From IMG/VR virus record IMGVR_UViG_3300048999_000173, positions 19,577 through 83,576 of that record: a DNA stretch of 64,000 nt; one strand, written 5' to 3'. A program made the translations under genes and the position numbers. The stretch is from a virus. Positions 50,602 through 58,008 of the stretch are shown here, piece by piece. How positions within the stretch are numbered: position 1 is the stretch's first letter; every line of letters begins with the position of its first letter. The notes below the pieces were generated by a model. That model saw only the letters and a program-made list of their open reading frames with translations. It did not search any database and was not told the DNA's origin.

Positions 50602-50718
50602 ATGGCGAAGCGTACCCGGCTATCCGGGAGATCAGGCAGCGAGACCCAGCCTTCCGGCGTGAAGATCACACCGCCGCAGTGCCCGGTCCCTGTCGCCACT
50701 ACCCCCACCGTCGCATGA
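50602..50718 (+). CDS. Possible 38-aa peptide gene upstream of the DUF6221-like gene
   Basis: ATG 50602 follows GAAGGTG and the frame ends at TGA 50716-50718, overlapping the next ATG (ATGA). It begins MAKRTRLSGRSGSETQPSG. The overlap suggests translational coupling, but the low information content leaves it uncertain. Confidence 0.35.
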   Translation: MAKRTRLSGRSGSETQPSGVKITPPQCPVPVATTPTVA

Positions 50719-51200
50719 CCGCCCAGGGCGAGGGCATCCTCGCCTGGCTGGACGGTGCCGTCACCCGGCGCGAGCGGGTCGCCCAGGCTGCCGCCGCATT
50801 GCAGGCTGATCCGGAGAACGGTTGGGGCATCGTCGACGACTCCGGCTACGCCGTACCCAGCAAGCGGCGCACGATCTCGCCGCACATCGGCATCACTCAC
50901 GAGCCGGAGTCTGCGGAGCACATCGTCCTGAACAATCCGGCCGACGTCCTGCGCCGCTGCGCTGCCGACCGGAAGACCCTGGCTCTCTACGCCGAGACAG
51001 TGGCGATCCGCGACAGGAGTGCCGCTTCCCTTCAGACCGCGCAGGACCGTGGCGACATGCCCGACCCGTGTGTGCTGGACGATTGGAGCCGAGCCAACCG
51101 CGAAACGGCCTTCATGCTGCCCCTGATCCAGATCCTCGCTGACGGCTACGGCTGGACGGCAGGCCAGACCCCACCCAGTGAGGGAGATCAGGTGACTTAG
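50715..51200 (+). CDS. DUF6221-like protein, second copy (161 aa)
   Basis: ATG 50715. The pattern GILAWLDGAVTRRERVAQA, IVLNNPADVLRRCAADRKTL and a C-terminal LPLIQILADGYG fits the DUF6221 family seen at 40590, but the two are distant. It lies upstream of a structured non-coding stretch and the winged-helix gene. Function unknown; such proteins are abundant on Streptomyces mobile elements. Confidence 0.6.
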   Translation: MTAQGEGILAWLDGAVTRRERVAQAAAALQADPENGWGIVDDSGYAVPSKRRTISPHIGITHEPESAEHIVLNNPADVLRRCAADRKTLALYAETVAIRDRSAASLQTAQDRGDMPDPCVLDDWSRANRETAFMLPLIQILADGYGWTAGQTPPSEGDQVT

Positions 51201-51265
51201 CCAGTTTCGGCGGGAGATTCCTCGACCGCCTGGCCGCTTCCCCGTTCGGTGCGCCAACACCGTCC

Positions 51266-51388
51266 GGGCCTCTGCGGCCCTCATGCAACGGCTCAGCCTG
51301 CCAGCTGAGCTAAGGCCCGCTGGGCGCCAACCCAAGCGAGCGACCTACAGGTTCGCCAGAACCACCTTCACCACCGAGCGGGCTTTTT
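51266..51388 (+). terminator. Structured RNA-like stretch ending in a T-run
   Basis: GGGCCT (51266-51271) and AGGCCC (51313-51318) enclose a GCTCAGC/GCTGAGC hairpin (51291-51310). Then GCCCGCT (51315-51321) can instead pair with AGCGGGC (51377-51383), which is followed by TTTTT (51384-51388). Overlapping alternative stems and a terminal T-run suggest an attenuator or a small RNA with intrinsic termination, unusual in this GC-rich element. Confidence 0.45.
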
Positions 51389-51414
51389 CATGTCCGCAGG
51401 ACGGCAGGTACATA

Positions 51415-52815
51415 GTGCAGTACGCGACACCCTCTTGTCAGCTTGACGCATCCGATTCGCGGCATTCGGTAGGCAAATCACCCTCCACCGATGTCGATGT
51501 ATCGACTCCCAGCACCCTCCGGATCGCCGCCGCACGGCAGTGGCTGCACGCCACCACGGGCCGGATCGCGACCTGCGCCCACTCCTGGATGACCGCCGTC
51601 CACTGGATCACCACCTCCGGCCTCTACACCCCCTCCCGCGCCCACGGCCCGAAGTGGGGCACCACCACCATCGCGGTCGCGCAGGAGATCGCCGCCCTCA
51701 AGGAGTGCCGACCCGGAATCGCCTACCTCGCCCGCAAGTTGCGGCTGTCCGAGCGGACGGTGCAGTACCACCTGGACATGCTCCGCGAGGCCGGGCTCCT
51801 CGTGTACCGGTCCAAGGGCACCCGCCTCTCCGGTGTCGGCGGCCGGGCGTCCGTGTACGAGCGGACCATCCCCAGCCGGTTCGACGAGGAGCTCGGGATC
51901 CGCACCGTCGGGGAGGGTGCAACGCGCCGCCCGGTCGGGATCGCCGAACGCGGACGGAAGTTGATCGGGAAGCTGGCGAAGAAGGCCGCCCGGAAGACCC
52001 GCCGCCGCCCGTCCCGCACCCGGGCCTCGCAGCGGGGGCGTTGCACCCCAATGCAGGTGGGTACCTCAACTGTTTCCTCTACCGCTCTCACCTGCTTTCC
52101 CTCTGAGAGCAAGCTCGCAAGCGGGGCAGCAGAAGCCAGCCCGGGGAAGAAGACCAAGCGCGGGCCGCGAACCCTCAACCGTGTCGGCCGCCGACACCAG
52201 CTGGCCCGCGAACTGATCACGCTGGTGCCGTGGTTGAAGGGCGCCTCCGTCCCCCGCATCGCGTGGATCATCCGGCATGTCGCTGACGCCGGGTGGACAG
52301 CCCTCGAGGTGCAGGCCATCGCGGAGAACGAGCGCCCCATCGGCGCCGACCAGGTCCACCGGCCGTCCGGGCTTCTCGCCAACCGCCTCGGCAGCCTCCA
52401 CTTGCTGTACACCACCCCCGAACGCCGGAAGACGGCCGTGCTGGCGTGGCAGGAGTCCCGCATCCAGGAGAAGGCCCGGCACGCCGACACTGCGGGCTAC
52501 AGCAGCTTCGACGGCGGCCCCAAGAGCCTTGCAGCCCGGCGGGCCATGGGCGAAGCCTTCGCCGCGATCACCAACCGTCTCCACGGCGACGCCGTACTCG
52601 TCGACTGCACCCCGATCGCGTTTGAGGACCTGAGCCGTGACGAAGTCGCCGCCATGCGCCGCGACGCCATGCAGGACCCGGGCCTGGTCCTCGCCGCTAT
52701 CGACCTCATTGGCGAGCAGCAGACCCGCCGCCTGTACACCCACCGCCTCGTCGACCAGACCCTCACCCTCGAGCGGATCGCCGCCCGCAACACCACCTAC
52801 GACCCCGCCTTCTGA
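51415..52815 (+). CDS. Winged-helix replication or regulatory protein (466 aa)
   Basis: GTG 51415 is chosen because the upstream part of the frame overlaps the structured RNA; ATG 51283 is the alternative. Residues about 40-130 include a helix-turn-helix/winged-helix (ECRPGIAYLARKLRLSERTV, YHLDMLREAGLLVYR). A basic linker (KKAARKTRRRPSRTR) and a second helical domain (LARELITLVPWLKGASVPRI) follow. Similar two-domain proteins occur as replication-associated proteins on actinobacterial plasmids and ICEs. The DciA-like gene downstream supports a replication role, but a transcription factor is not excluded. Confidence 0.6.
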   Translation: MQYATPSCQLDASDSRHSVGKSPSTDVDVSTPSTLRIAAARQWLHATTGRIATCAHSWMTAVHWITTSGLYTPSRAHGPKWGTTTIAVAQEIAALKECRPGIAYLARKLRLSERTVQYHLDMLREAGLLVYRSKGTRLSGVGGRASVYERTIPSRFDEELGIRTVGEGATRRPVGIAERGRKLIGKLAKKAARKTRRRPSRTRASQRGRCTPMQVGTSTVSSTALTCFPSESKLASGAAEASPGKKTKRGPRTLNRVGRRHQLARELITLVPWLKGASVPRIAWIIRHVADAGWTALEVQAIAENERPIGADQVHRPSGLLANRLGSLHLLYTTPERRKTAVLAWQESRIQEKARHADTAGYSSFDGGPKSLAARRAMGEAFAAITNRLHGDAVLVDCTPIAFEDLSRDEVAAMRRDAMQDPGLVLAAIDLIGEQQTRRLYTHRLVDQTLTLERIAARNTTYDPAF

Positions 52816-52829
52816 CAGGAGATCCGCTG

Positions 52830-53282
52830 ATGACCAACCCGACCGAACCTCACTCCTGCACGAACTGCGACGGCATCGATCCAGACACCTGCCTGACGAA
52901 CCCCAACAGGCCGCCGGAGCAGTGCCCCCGATCCGAAGCAGACGGATACGGCCACCAGTGCCAGAAGCCAGCCGGGCACAACCTGTGCACCTTCGAGGAA
53001 GAGCAGCGCGCCGCCCAAGAACCGCCTGCCGTCACCCATGCGCGAGCCGTACAGGAGATCCGCGCCGCCGCCCACCACCTCTACGCCGACGCAGGCATTC
53101 GTGTCCTGTCCGCCCTCGATGACGCACAGGTCTGCGACGACCCACACCCCGAAAACGGCGACCTGTGCAACCGCCGCCACGGGCACTTCGGGTTCCACCG
53201 CCACGTCATGGCTAACGGCGTCTACACATCGTGGGTTGGCAACGTCCCCGGTTTTCCGGGTGAGGAGGACGGACGTGGCTGA
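52830..53282 (+). CDS. Cys/His-rich putative zinc protein (150 aa)
   Basis: ATG 52830 follows AGGAGA. Clusters SCTNCDGIDPDTC, GYGHQCQKPAGHNLC and VCDDPHPENGDLCNRRHGH suggest several metal sites. The two later ones repeat the motif C-x-n-H-x-n-C of HNH- or Zn-ribbon-like modules without a clear catalytic set. It lies between the winged-helix and DciA-like genes and overlaps the latter by 8 bp. Function unknown. Confidence 0.6.
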   Translation: MTNPTEPHSCTNCDGIDPDTCLTNPNRPPEQCPRSEADGYGHQCQKPAGHNLCTFEEEQRAAQEPPAVTHARAVQEIRAAAHHLYADAGIRVLSALDDAQVCDDPHPENGDLCNRRHGHFGFHRHVMANGVYTSWVGNVPGFPGEEDGRG

Positions 53283-54066
53283 CACCCCGCAGCTGTCCGG
53301 CCGCGACCTCGCCCGGCAAGCCCTCGCCGCCTACAAGGCCACCGCCCGCACCGCCCCCACCAACACCCCGGCCAAGACCCGACGGAAGAAAACCCTGCGC
53401 GCTGGCTCCGGCCGGGACCCCATCACCTTCGGCGCCGCCATCGCCGGACTCACCGGAGACCTCCCCCTCGAAGCCGGACTCGCCGGCGGCGACATCATCA
53501 ACCAGTGGCCCACCCTCTGCCCGCAGTACGCCGGCCGCGTGCAGCCCGTCTCCTACGACGAACGCACCGGGCGCCTCGACCTGCGGCCCGGATCCCACTC
53601 CTACGCCGGGCAACTCCGCCTCCTGGGCGGCCAGCTCGCCAAGCAGATCAACGACAAGCTGGGCCGCCCCGTCGTCCGTACGATCCGTGTCCTTCCCGTC
53701 GGCAACATCGCCCCGGCCGGGCCCGCAGAGCCCATAGCCCAGCAGCCGCAGCCTGAGACGCCCGTACGAACCCGCGCGGACGGATGCCCCGGCTACCAAG
53801 ACGCACTGGCCGTCGTCCTCGAGCACCAGCCCGAACGAAAGGCCGTAGACCCGTACGTGGAGCACGCCATGCGCCGCCAGGAGGCCGCCCTCCGCGCCGG
53901 ACGGCCGCCCGAGACCGAGCACCGCGACGCCATCTGGGCCCAGGACGACGCCGAACGGAAAGCGGGCCCGGCGCCGGGCAGCATGGCCGCATCCGAAGCC
54001 GCCGCCCGCGCGGTCGCCCGCCAGAACCGCGCCGCCCGGGCCCCGCGCCGCGCCTTCGATGTGTGA
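53275..54066 (+). CDS. DciA-like (DUF721) protein (263 aa)
   Basis: GTG 53275 with GAGGAGG upstream. The N-terminus DLARQALAAYKATARTA and the core QPVSYDERTGRLDLRPGSHS, LLGGQLAKQINDKLGRPVV, RTIRVLPVG match the DUF721/DciA pattern. DciA delivers the replicative helicase DnaB to origins in most bacteria. A mobile-element copy next to a winged-helix protein suggests hijacking of host helicase loading for the element's own replication. The C-terminal extension (AMRRQEAALRAGRPPETEH) is basic and helical. Confidence 0.72.
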   Translation: MADTPQLSGRDLARQALAAYKATARTAPTNTPAKTRRKKTLRAGSGRDPITFGAAIAGLTGDLPLEAGLAGGDIINQWPTLCPQYAGRVQPVSYDERTGRLDLRPGSHSYAGQLRLLGGQLAKQINDKLGRPVVRTIRVLPVGNIAPAGPAEPIAQQPQPETPVRTRADGCPGYQDALAVVLEHQPERKAVDPYVEHAMRRQEAALRAGRPPETEHRDAIWAQDDAERKAGPAPGSMAASEAAARAVARQNRAARAPRRAFDV

Positions 54067-54098
54067 GTGGGGCAACGGCCACCCAGGATCTGCGAGAC

Positions 54099-54116
54099 GG
54101 TTTACCGCGGTAAACC
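54099..54116. promoter_or_regulatory. 18-bp perfect palindrome
   Basis: GGTTTACCGCGGTAAACC, with no central spacer, lies in the 74-bp gap between the DciA-like gene and the next gene. A dimeric repressor or a partition/replication protein could bind it. Confidence 0.6.
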
Positions 54117-54140
54117 ACCCCACGACCAAGGAGACCCTGC

Positions 54141-54632
54141 ATGCCCCAGCAGCCTCGCCGCTTCCACCTCCAACGCGATCACGACGTAACCGGCGTATCC
54201 GGCACCGGCCGCGTCGCCGACGGCATCGCGTGGTCCGACGGAACCGTCTCCGTCCGCTGGCTCGGAGACCGCCCCAGCACTGTCTTCTGGGACGACCTGG
54301 CTCACGCCGTCCACGTCCACGGACACGGCGGCCACACACGCATCGTGTGGGACGACCCCGAGCTGCCCACCCAGGACATGAACTGCCCTCACTGCCCCGA
54401 CGGTCATACCCTGCCCGACAGCGGCTCCCAGCCGTGGTCCGTATACGTCAGCAGCGAGCGAGACGGCGACGGACAACCCACCACGATCATCGTCGCCCGA
54501 TCAGCTGGAGCACACGTCGCAGAGTCCGATGTCGAGTGGATCCGAAGGCGCCTCAACGGACCCGACCACAACCGACCCGCCCCTGCTATGCCCACGCAGG
54601 GACCGCGCACGCTCCTCAACCGCGGCGGCTGA
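54141..54632 (+). CDS. Conserved hypothetical protein of actinobacteria (163 aa)
   Basis: ATG 54141 with AAGGAGA upstream. The pattern RRFHLQRDHDVTGVSGTGRV, ADGIAWSDGTVSVRWLGDRP and HVHGHGGHTRIVWDD is one I recall from many Streptomyces genomes and phages, function unknown; it looks like a small SH3-type beta-barrel. A CPHC pair (MNCPHCPDG) lies in the middle. It follows the 18-bp palindrome. Confidence 0.6.
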   Translation: MPQQPRRFHLQRDHDVTGVSGTGRVADGIAWSDGTVSVRWLGDRPSTVFWDDLAHAVHVHGHGGHTRIVWDDPELPTQDMNCPHCPDGHTLPDSGSQPWSVYVSSERDGDGQPTTIIVARSAGAHVAESDVEWIRRRLNGPDHNRPAPAMPTQGPRTLLNRGG

Positions 54633-54716
54633 CACTCGCCACCGAGCGGGGGCAACATCATCCGGGATTTGCGGCACCGTGGACGCGATCACCCCGCACG
54701 AACGGAGCCTGCACCC

Positions 54717-54917
54717 ATGCCCGACGTCGCCACGGCCACCCAACCCACCATGTGCCTCCTCCACGGCGACTTCCACGTCATGGAGCAAGCCTGCTGGAGC
54801 ACCGCCCTCGACTGGCAGTTCGCCCACACCCACCTCGAAGGCGCCGCCGCCCGCGACGCCTACCTCACCGAAGTGGAACGGCAGATGCTCAACAACCTGA
54901 TCCGGAGCAGCCGATGA
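54717..54917 (+). CDS. Small hypothetical protein (66 aa)
   Basis: ATG 54717 follows ACGGAG; the earlier open frame is not used. The product starts MPDVATATQPTMCLLHGDFH and ends in a helix (YLTEVERQMLNNLIRSSR). Its stop overlaps the next ATG. No family. Confidence 0.5.
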   Translation: MPDVATATQPTMCLLHGDFHVMEQACWSTALDWQFAHTHLEGAAARDAYLTEVERQMLNNLIRSSR

Positions 54918-55075
54918 CGACCACAACGCCGTCGGCCCGCCCGCGCACCCAGACCCCCGCGCTGCCGGTCCGGCCCCGGCCACTGTGGGAGCGAGACCGG
55001 CTGTTCCTGGAGCCCGACTTGCCCGAGAGGCTGGACGTCACGGAGGACGAAGAGGATGCCGAGGACGGGTGGTGA
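54914..55075 (+). CDS. Small Pro/Arg-rich protein ending at the parS-like site (53 aa)
   Basis: ATG 54914 overlaps the previous stop (ATGA). The product is Pro/Arg-rich at first and acidic at the end (VTEDEEDAEDGW). Its stop codon lies inside the first 23-bp palindrome, which ties the gene physically to the partition site. Function unknown. Confidence 0.5.
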   Translation: MTTTTPSARPRTQTPALPVRPRPLWERDRLFLEPDLPERLDVTEDEEDAEDGW

Positions 55076-55090
55076 CCAATGGTCACCACC
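55068..55090. promoter_or_regulatory. parS: parS-like palindrome 1
   Basis: GGTGGTGACC-AAT-GGTCACCACC, 10-bp perfect arms around three bases. A second copy is 44 bp away and the parB/parA genes start downstream on the other strand, the normal setting for a centromere. Confidence 0.65.
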
Positions 55091-55111
55091 TTCGGGTCAG
55101 ATAGACGACAA

Positions 55112-55134
55112 GGTGGTGACCATTGGTCACCACC
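55112..55134. promoter_or_regulatory. parS: parS-like palindrome 2
   Basis: GGTGGTGACC-ATT-GGTCACCACC, identical arms to copy 1 with an inverted centre; two further base pairs (AA/TT) extend it to 12-bp arms at 55110-55136. It lies 32 bp beyond the end of parB. Confidence 0.65.
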
Positions 55135-55166
55135 TTGAGGCATCGGGCCGCGAGGGCAGGTGGGAG

Positions 55167-56045
55167 TTACCCCAGGCCGCCTGCCAGCTCCTCGATCAGC
55201 TCACGCACAGCGCTCTCCAGCTGCTCAGCCTCCCGTCGCGCCCGGGCTGGATCCCGCTCCGCCAGCTCACGGATCCGCGCGACCGCCCGCAGTGACTCAC
55301 TGACCGACACTGCCGTCTTTCGTGTCGGCTTTGCCTCGGACGGCCCGGACACCTCCTTTGGAGGGGCGTAACCGAGGAAGTTCGCCGCCTGCATCAGCGC
55401 CGTGTCCGTGACGTTGCCGTGCCGGGCCGCTTCCAGCCACGTCTCACGGACCGGGTCCACGCCGTGGGTGTCGAGTATCGGGACCAGGACCCGCAGGGGA
55501 CGTTCCTTCAGCTCCTGGGTGGTGATGTCCTCGAGGACCTGAGCGACCGGAGTCACCCGGATGATGTTGTTCGCCTGGTGCTTTTTGATGCCGAACCGGG
55601 CTTCGGCGAGATCCCCGAACGTGTCGTGCCCTGCGACCTTGTGGAGTTCCTCTTCCTTCATCGCCCGCAGCCGCAGACCCAGGCCGATCAGCCTCTGCTG
55701 GTCGGCACGTTCGTGGTTGGCGCGGGCCGCGTACTGAACGGCGAGAATGCCGCGGGAGTAGAACTCCAGCCGCTCGGACGGATCTGCACTGTCCGGCTCG
55801 GTGAATTCCGGCATCGGCAGGTAGCCGGCCGCCGCGCGCGCAGGCGCCACGGGCGCATCGTCGGCCGCCCGTTCAGCCTGCACCGGGAGCGGCGCTGCCA
55901 CCGGCTGAACGGGGGGTGCCGATGCAGCGGCCTGCTGCTCTCGCCGGGCGCGCTCCGCCTCTTCCCACTTCCGCAGTTCGTCCTCGCGGGATGTGTCCCC
56001 GCCCTGGCCGACCACCGGGATGACGGGTGGTTCCTTCCTGCTCAC
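55167..56045 (-). CDS. parB: ParB-like partition (centromere-binding) protein (292 aa)
   Basis: Its ATG (56045) overlaps the ParA stop, the standard parAB coupling. A flexible N-terminus (1-75) leads to a helical region with an HTH-like part (FGDLAEARFGIKKHQANNII) and a coiled C-terminus (ESLRAVARIRELAERDPARA). The CTPase (ParB/Srx) motif GERR is not visible, so this is not a canonical chromosomal ParB but a plasmid-type adaptor. Two palindromes lie just past its end. The role is inferred mostly from context. Confidence 0.7.
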   Translation of the reverse strand: MSRKEPPVIPVVGQGGDTSREDELRKWEEAERARREQQAAASAPPVQPVAAPLPVQAERAADDAPVAPARAAAGYLPMPEFTEPDSADPSERLEFYSRGILAVQYAARANHERADQQRLIGLGLRLRAMKEEELHKVAGHDTFGDLAEARFGIKKHQANNIIRVTPVAQVLEDITTQELKERPLRVLVPILDTHGVDPVRETWLEAARHGNVTDTALMQAANFLGYAPPKEVSGPSEAKPTRKTAVSVSESLRAVARIRELAERDPARARREAEQLESAVRELIEELAGGLG

Positions 56046-57199
56046 GCCGCCAGCTCCTTCGCCAGGGACCGCATCACCTGCGCCTGACCAGAGTCAGGAG
56101 CGTGCTCAAGGAGAGGGATCTGGTAGTCGGACGACTCCCGCCCCTCCACCGCGTCCTTCAGCGTGGCCAGCACGCCCGGAGTAGTGAGACCGTTCCAGCC
56201 GTCGTAGAAGCTGCGGGTACCGACACCCTTGCGCGCGTCGTAGGCGTTGACGACGAACCCGAGCTGGTCGACCACCGCTCCGGTCAGCCGGGAGTGCGTA
56301 CCGATCTGCTCGTTCAGCATCTCGTACGCGTCGAACGAGGACCGGTCGGACCAGACAGGGATGAGGATCCCGGAGTGGTCGATCAGCTCGCCGGGACGGC
56401 GCTGCACGTAGTTGATGGCGAGGTCTATGGCCAGACCCAGGTTCGGCGGCCCGTCCAGGACGATGACGTCGTAGCCCTCCTCGAGCGGGGCGATCGCACG
56501 CGCCAGGCAGGTGTCCCGGCCGACCTGGAGCAGGGCAAGCTTGGCGTCCATGAGGAAGGCGTCCTTGGACGCGGGCAGGATGTGCAGGCGGCCCCCGAAC
56601 CGTTCCTGGGGGAGCGCAACCAGGGAGCGGGCCAGGTGCTTGTCCGCCTCACCCAGCATGTGCTCGAGGAGACTGTTGGCGCCCTTGGGCAGGCCTGGGA
56701 TCTGGAGGCGGCTGGTGAGGTGGCCCTGCGGGTCGTAGTCGACGAGGAGGACACGCTGGCCGGCTTCCGCCATCGCCTGGGCGAGCCCGGCCGCGACGAA
56801 CGTCTTGCCGACGCCGCCCTTCTGATTGCCCACCAGGATCCGCTTCACCGGCTGCGACACCAGCCGCTGGGAGGGCGAGGGGTGCAACTGCAGCCAGTGG
56901 ACGATGGCCTGCGCCATGCCCTGCACCTTGGTGATCCCGCGGAGTTCGCAGTCCTGCGTGAACCGTCCGGGCAGCCCGGGGGCGAGGAACACCCCCCACG
57001 ACTTCGAACCCCTGGTGTCGATTGCCTCGAAGACCGTGTCGCCGGTGTCGGTCTCGAGCCACAGGGCAACTGCGTTGGATGCGGCGTCCTGCATGTTCAG
57101 TCCGTGCTCGGCAGCCCGGATGCGGAGGTCTCTGCGTAGCTCCGGGGTCAGATTGACGAGCAGTTTTTCGCGCGCATCGTCGGCGCTCGGGTTGGTCAT
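56042..57199 (-). CDS. parA: ParA ATPase with N-terminal ribbon-helix-helix-like domain (385 aa)
   Basis: ATG 57199 is preferred over the upstream frame start. Residues 10-50 (LLVNLTPELRRDLRIRAAE, LNMQDAASNAVALWLE) read as a ribbon-helix-helix DNA-binding domain. The ATPase has the deviant Walker A KGGVGKT (127-133), A' DYDPQGHL (154-161) and Walker B VIVLDGPP. ParA moves plasmid copies apart using DNA-bound ATP dimers. The RHH part could let the protein autoregulate its operon. No good SD is visible, and a TAATTT lies 9-14 bp upstream, hinting at a leaderless mRNA. Confidence 0.85.
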   Translation of the reverse strand: MTNPSADDAREKLLVNLTPELRRDLRIRAAEHGLNMQDAASNAVALWLETDTGDTVFEAIDTRGSKSWGVFLAPGLPGRFTQDCELRGITKVQGMAQAIVHWLQLHPSPSQRLVSQPVKRILVGNQKGGVGKTFVAAGLAQAMAEAGQRVLLVDYDPQGHLTSRLQIPGLPKGANSLLEHMLGEADKHLARSLVALPQERFGGRLHILPASKDAFLMDAKLALLQVGRDTCLARAIAPLEEGYDVIVLDGPPNLGLAIDLAINYVQRRPGELIDHSGILIPVWSDRSSFDAYEMLNEQIGTHSRLTGAVVDQLGFVVNAYDARKGVGTRSFYDGWNGLTTPGVLATLKDAVEGRESSDYQIPLLEHAPDSGQAQVMRSLAKELAA

Positions 57200-58008
57200 A
57201 GCGAGCAAATTACCAGGCGATCTCCGTGGAGAGGGGAAGGCGGGCACCGAACTGCTCACGGCTCCGCCCCAAAGCGGCTGAACACCCCTTGTGAACTGCG
57301 GGTTTAGACCTGTGGCACCGCATGGTCAACTTCTGCCGGTAACGGGCGGGTTGCCGGGGTTTCTGCGTCACCCACCCGAGTGATCTATCACCGCATCCCC
57401 TTCCGCACCCCACCTGTCTGTGGGTTGGCTGAGAGTCGCCGCCTCCCCCTGGGGAACGGCGGCCGTACGGCCGGGACCGGCGCGTGCGTGGATCGCAGCC
57501 CATCACGGGCCCTCCCGGCCCACGCGCCACCGCCCGAATCCGCACAGGGGACTCCCCCGTGGTGAGTTCCCGGACTACAATCACCGTCATCTGGCGGGCA
57601 TGCCCGTGAGGTCTCGAGGAGCCCCTTCCGGCCCCGGGGCGGCGTGTTGTCGGCAAGCTCCGCGCCCCTCTGGTCGTCCGGTGAGGGGCTGCCTTCATTC
57701 CGGGCCCCGGCACACCATCCGGAACGCGTGCAACTTCCTGGCCTGATACTCACGGGGTTCTTACGGATAGCGTGTACTTCGGCCACAACCAGTGACGCTT
57801 TGGCCATATGCATATCGAATGCGCGTCAGTAGGGCGTGAATACATGGCCTTGCCTTACCCACTGACACTCAGGAGTGTCACAGTGGCTTTCCCGCACCCA
57901 CGGACTGGCAGCCGGAGGGCGCGGGGGGAGACCCAGGACCGGCCCCAACCGCCCCCGGGTCATACGAGGCCCCTTCCCACTTTCTGCCGGAGGAGCGGAG
58001 ACGCCCCT
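57200..58008. other. Long non-coding stretch with repeats, candidate origin or control region
   Basis: No gene with convincing start, codon use or RBS is seen in 809 bp. It contains CGGCCGTACGGCCG (palindrome, 57460-57473), CCCCTC/GAGGGG stem near 57663-57686, an AT-rich segment with ATATGCATAT (57804-57813), and an 8-bp inverted repeat TGACACTC-AG-GAGTGTCA (57863-57880). It separates the parAB operon from a rightward gene, so it must hold divergent promoters and may include the replication origin. Confidence 0.5.
57863..57880. promoter_or_regulatory. Inverted repeat TGACACTC-AG-GAGTGTCA
   Basis: Perfect 8-bp arms around AG, flanked by CCAC and CAGTGG. It stands 129 bp ahead of the rightward gene at 58009 and has the form of a repressor operator. 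Confidence 0.5.

Noticed and set aside
49197-51335. 712-codon reverse open frame
   Set aside because: Its product is Pro/Thr/Arg-rich without domains; the forward WhiB-like and DUF6221-like genes explain the region.
51241-51390. Possible tRNA (a GCTTAGCTCAGC-like 5' half on the reverse strand and a 7-bp acceptor-like stem)
   Set aside because: No T-arm TTCGA loop, no 7-base anticodon loop with a proper stem and the wrong total length; the stems fit an attenuator/terminator better.
57210-57813. Two overlapping reverse open frames upstream of parA
   Set aside because: No RBS, Arg/Pro-rich noise and poor codon pattern; treated as non-coding.
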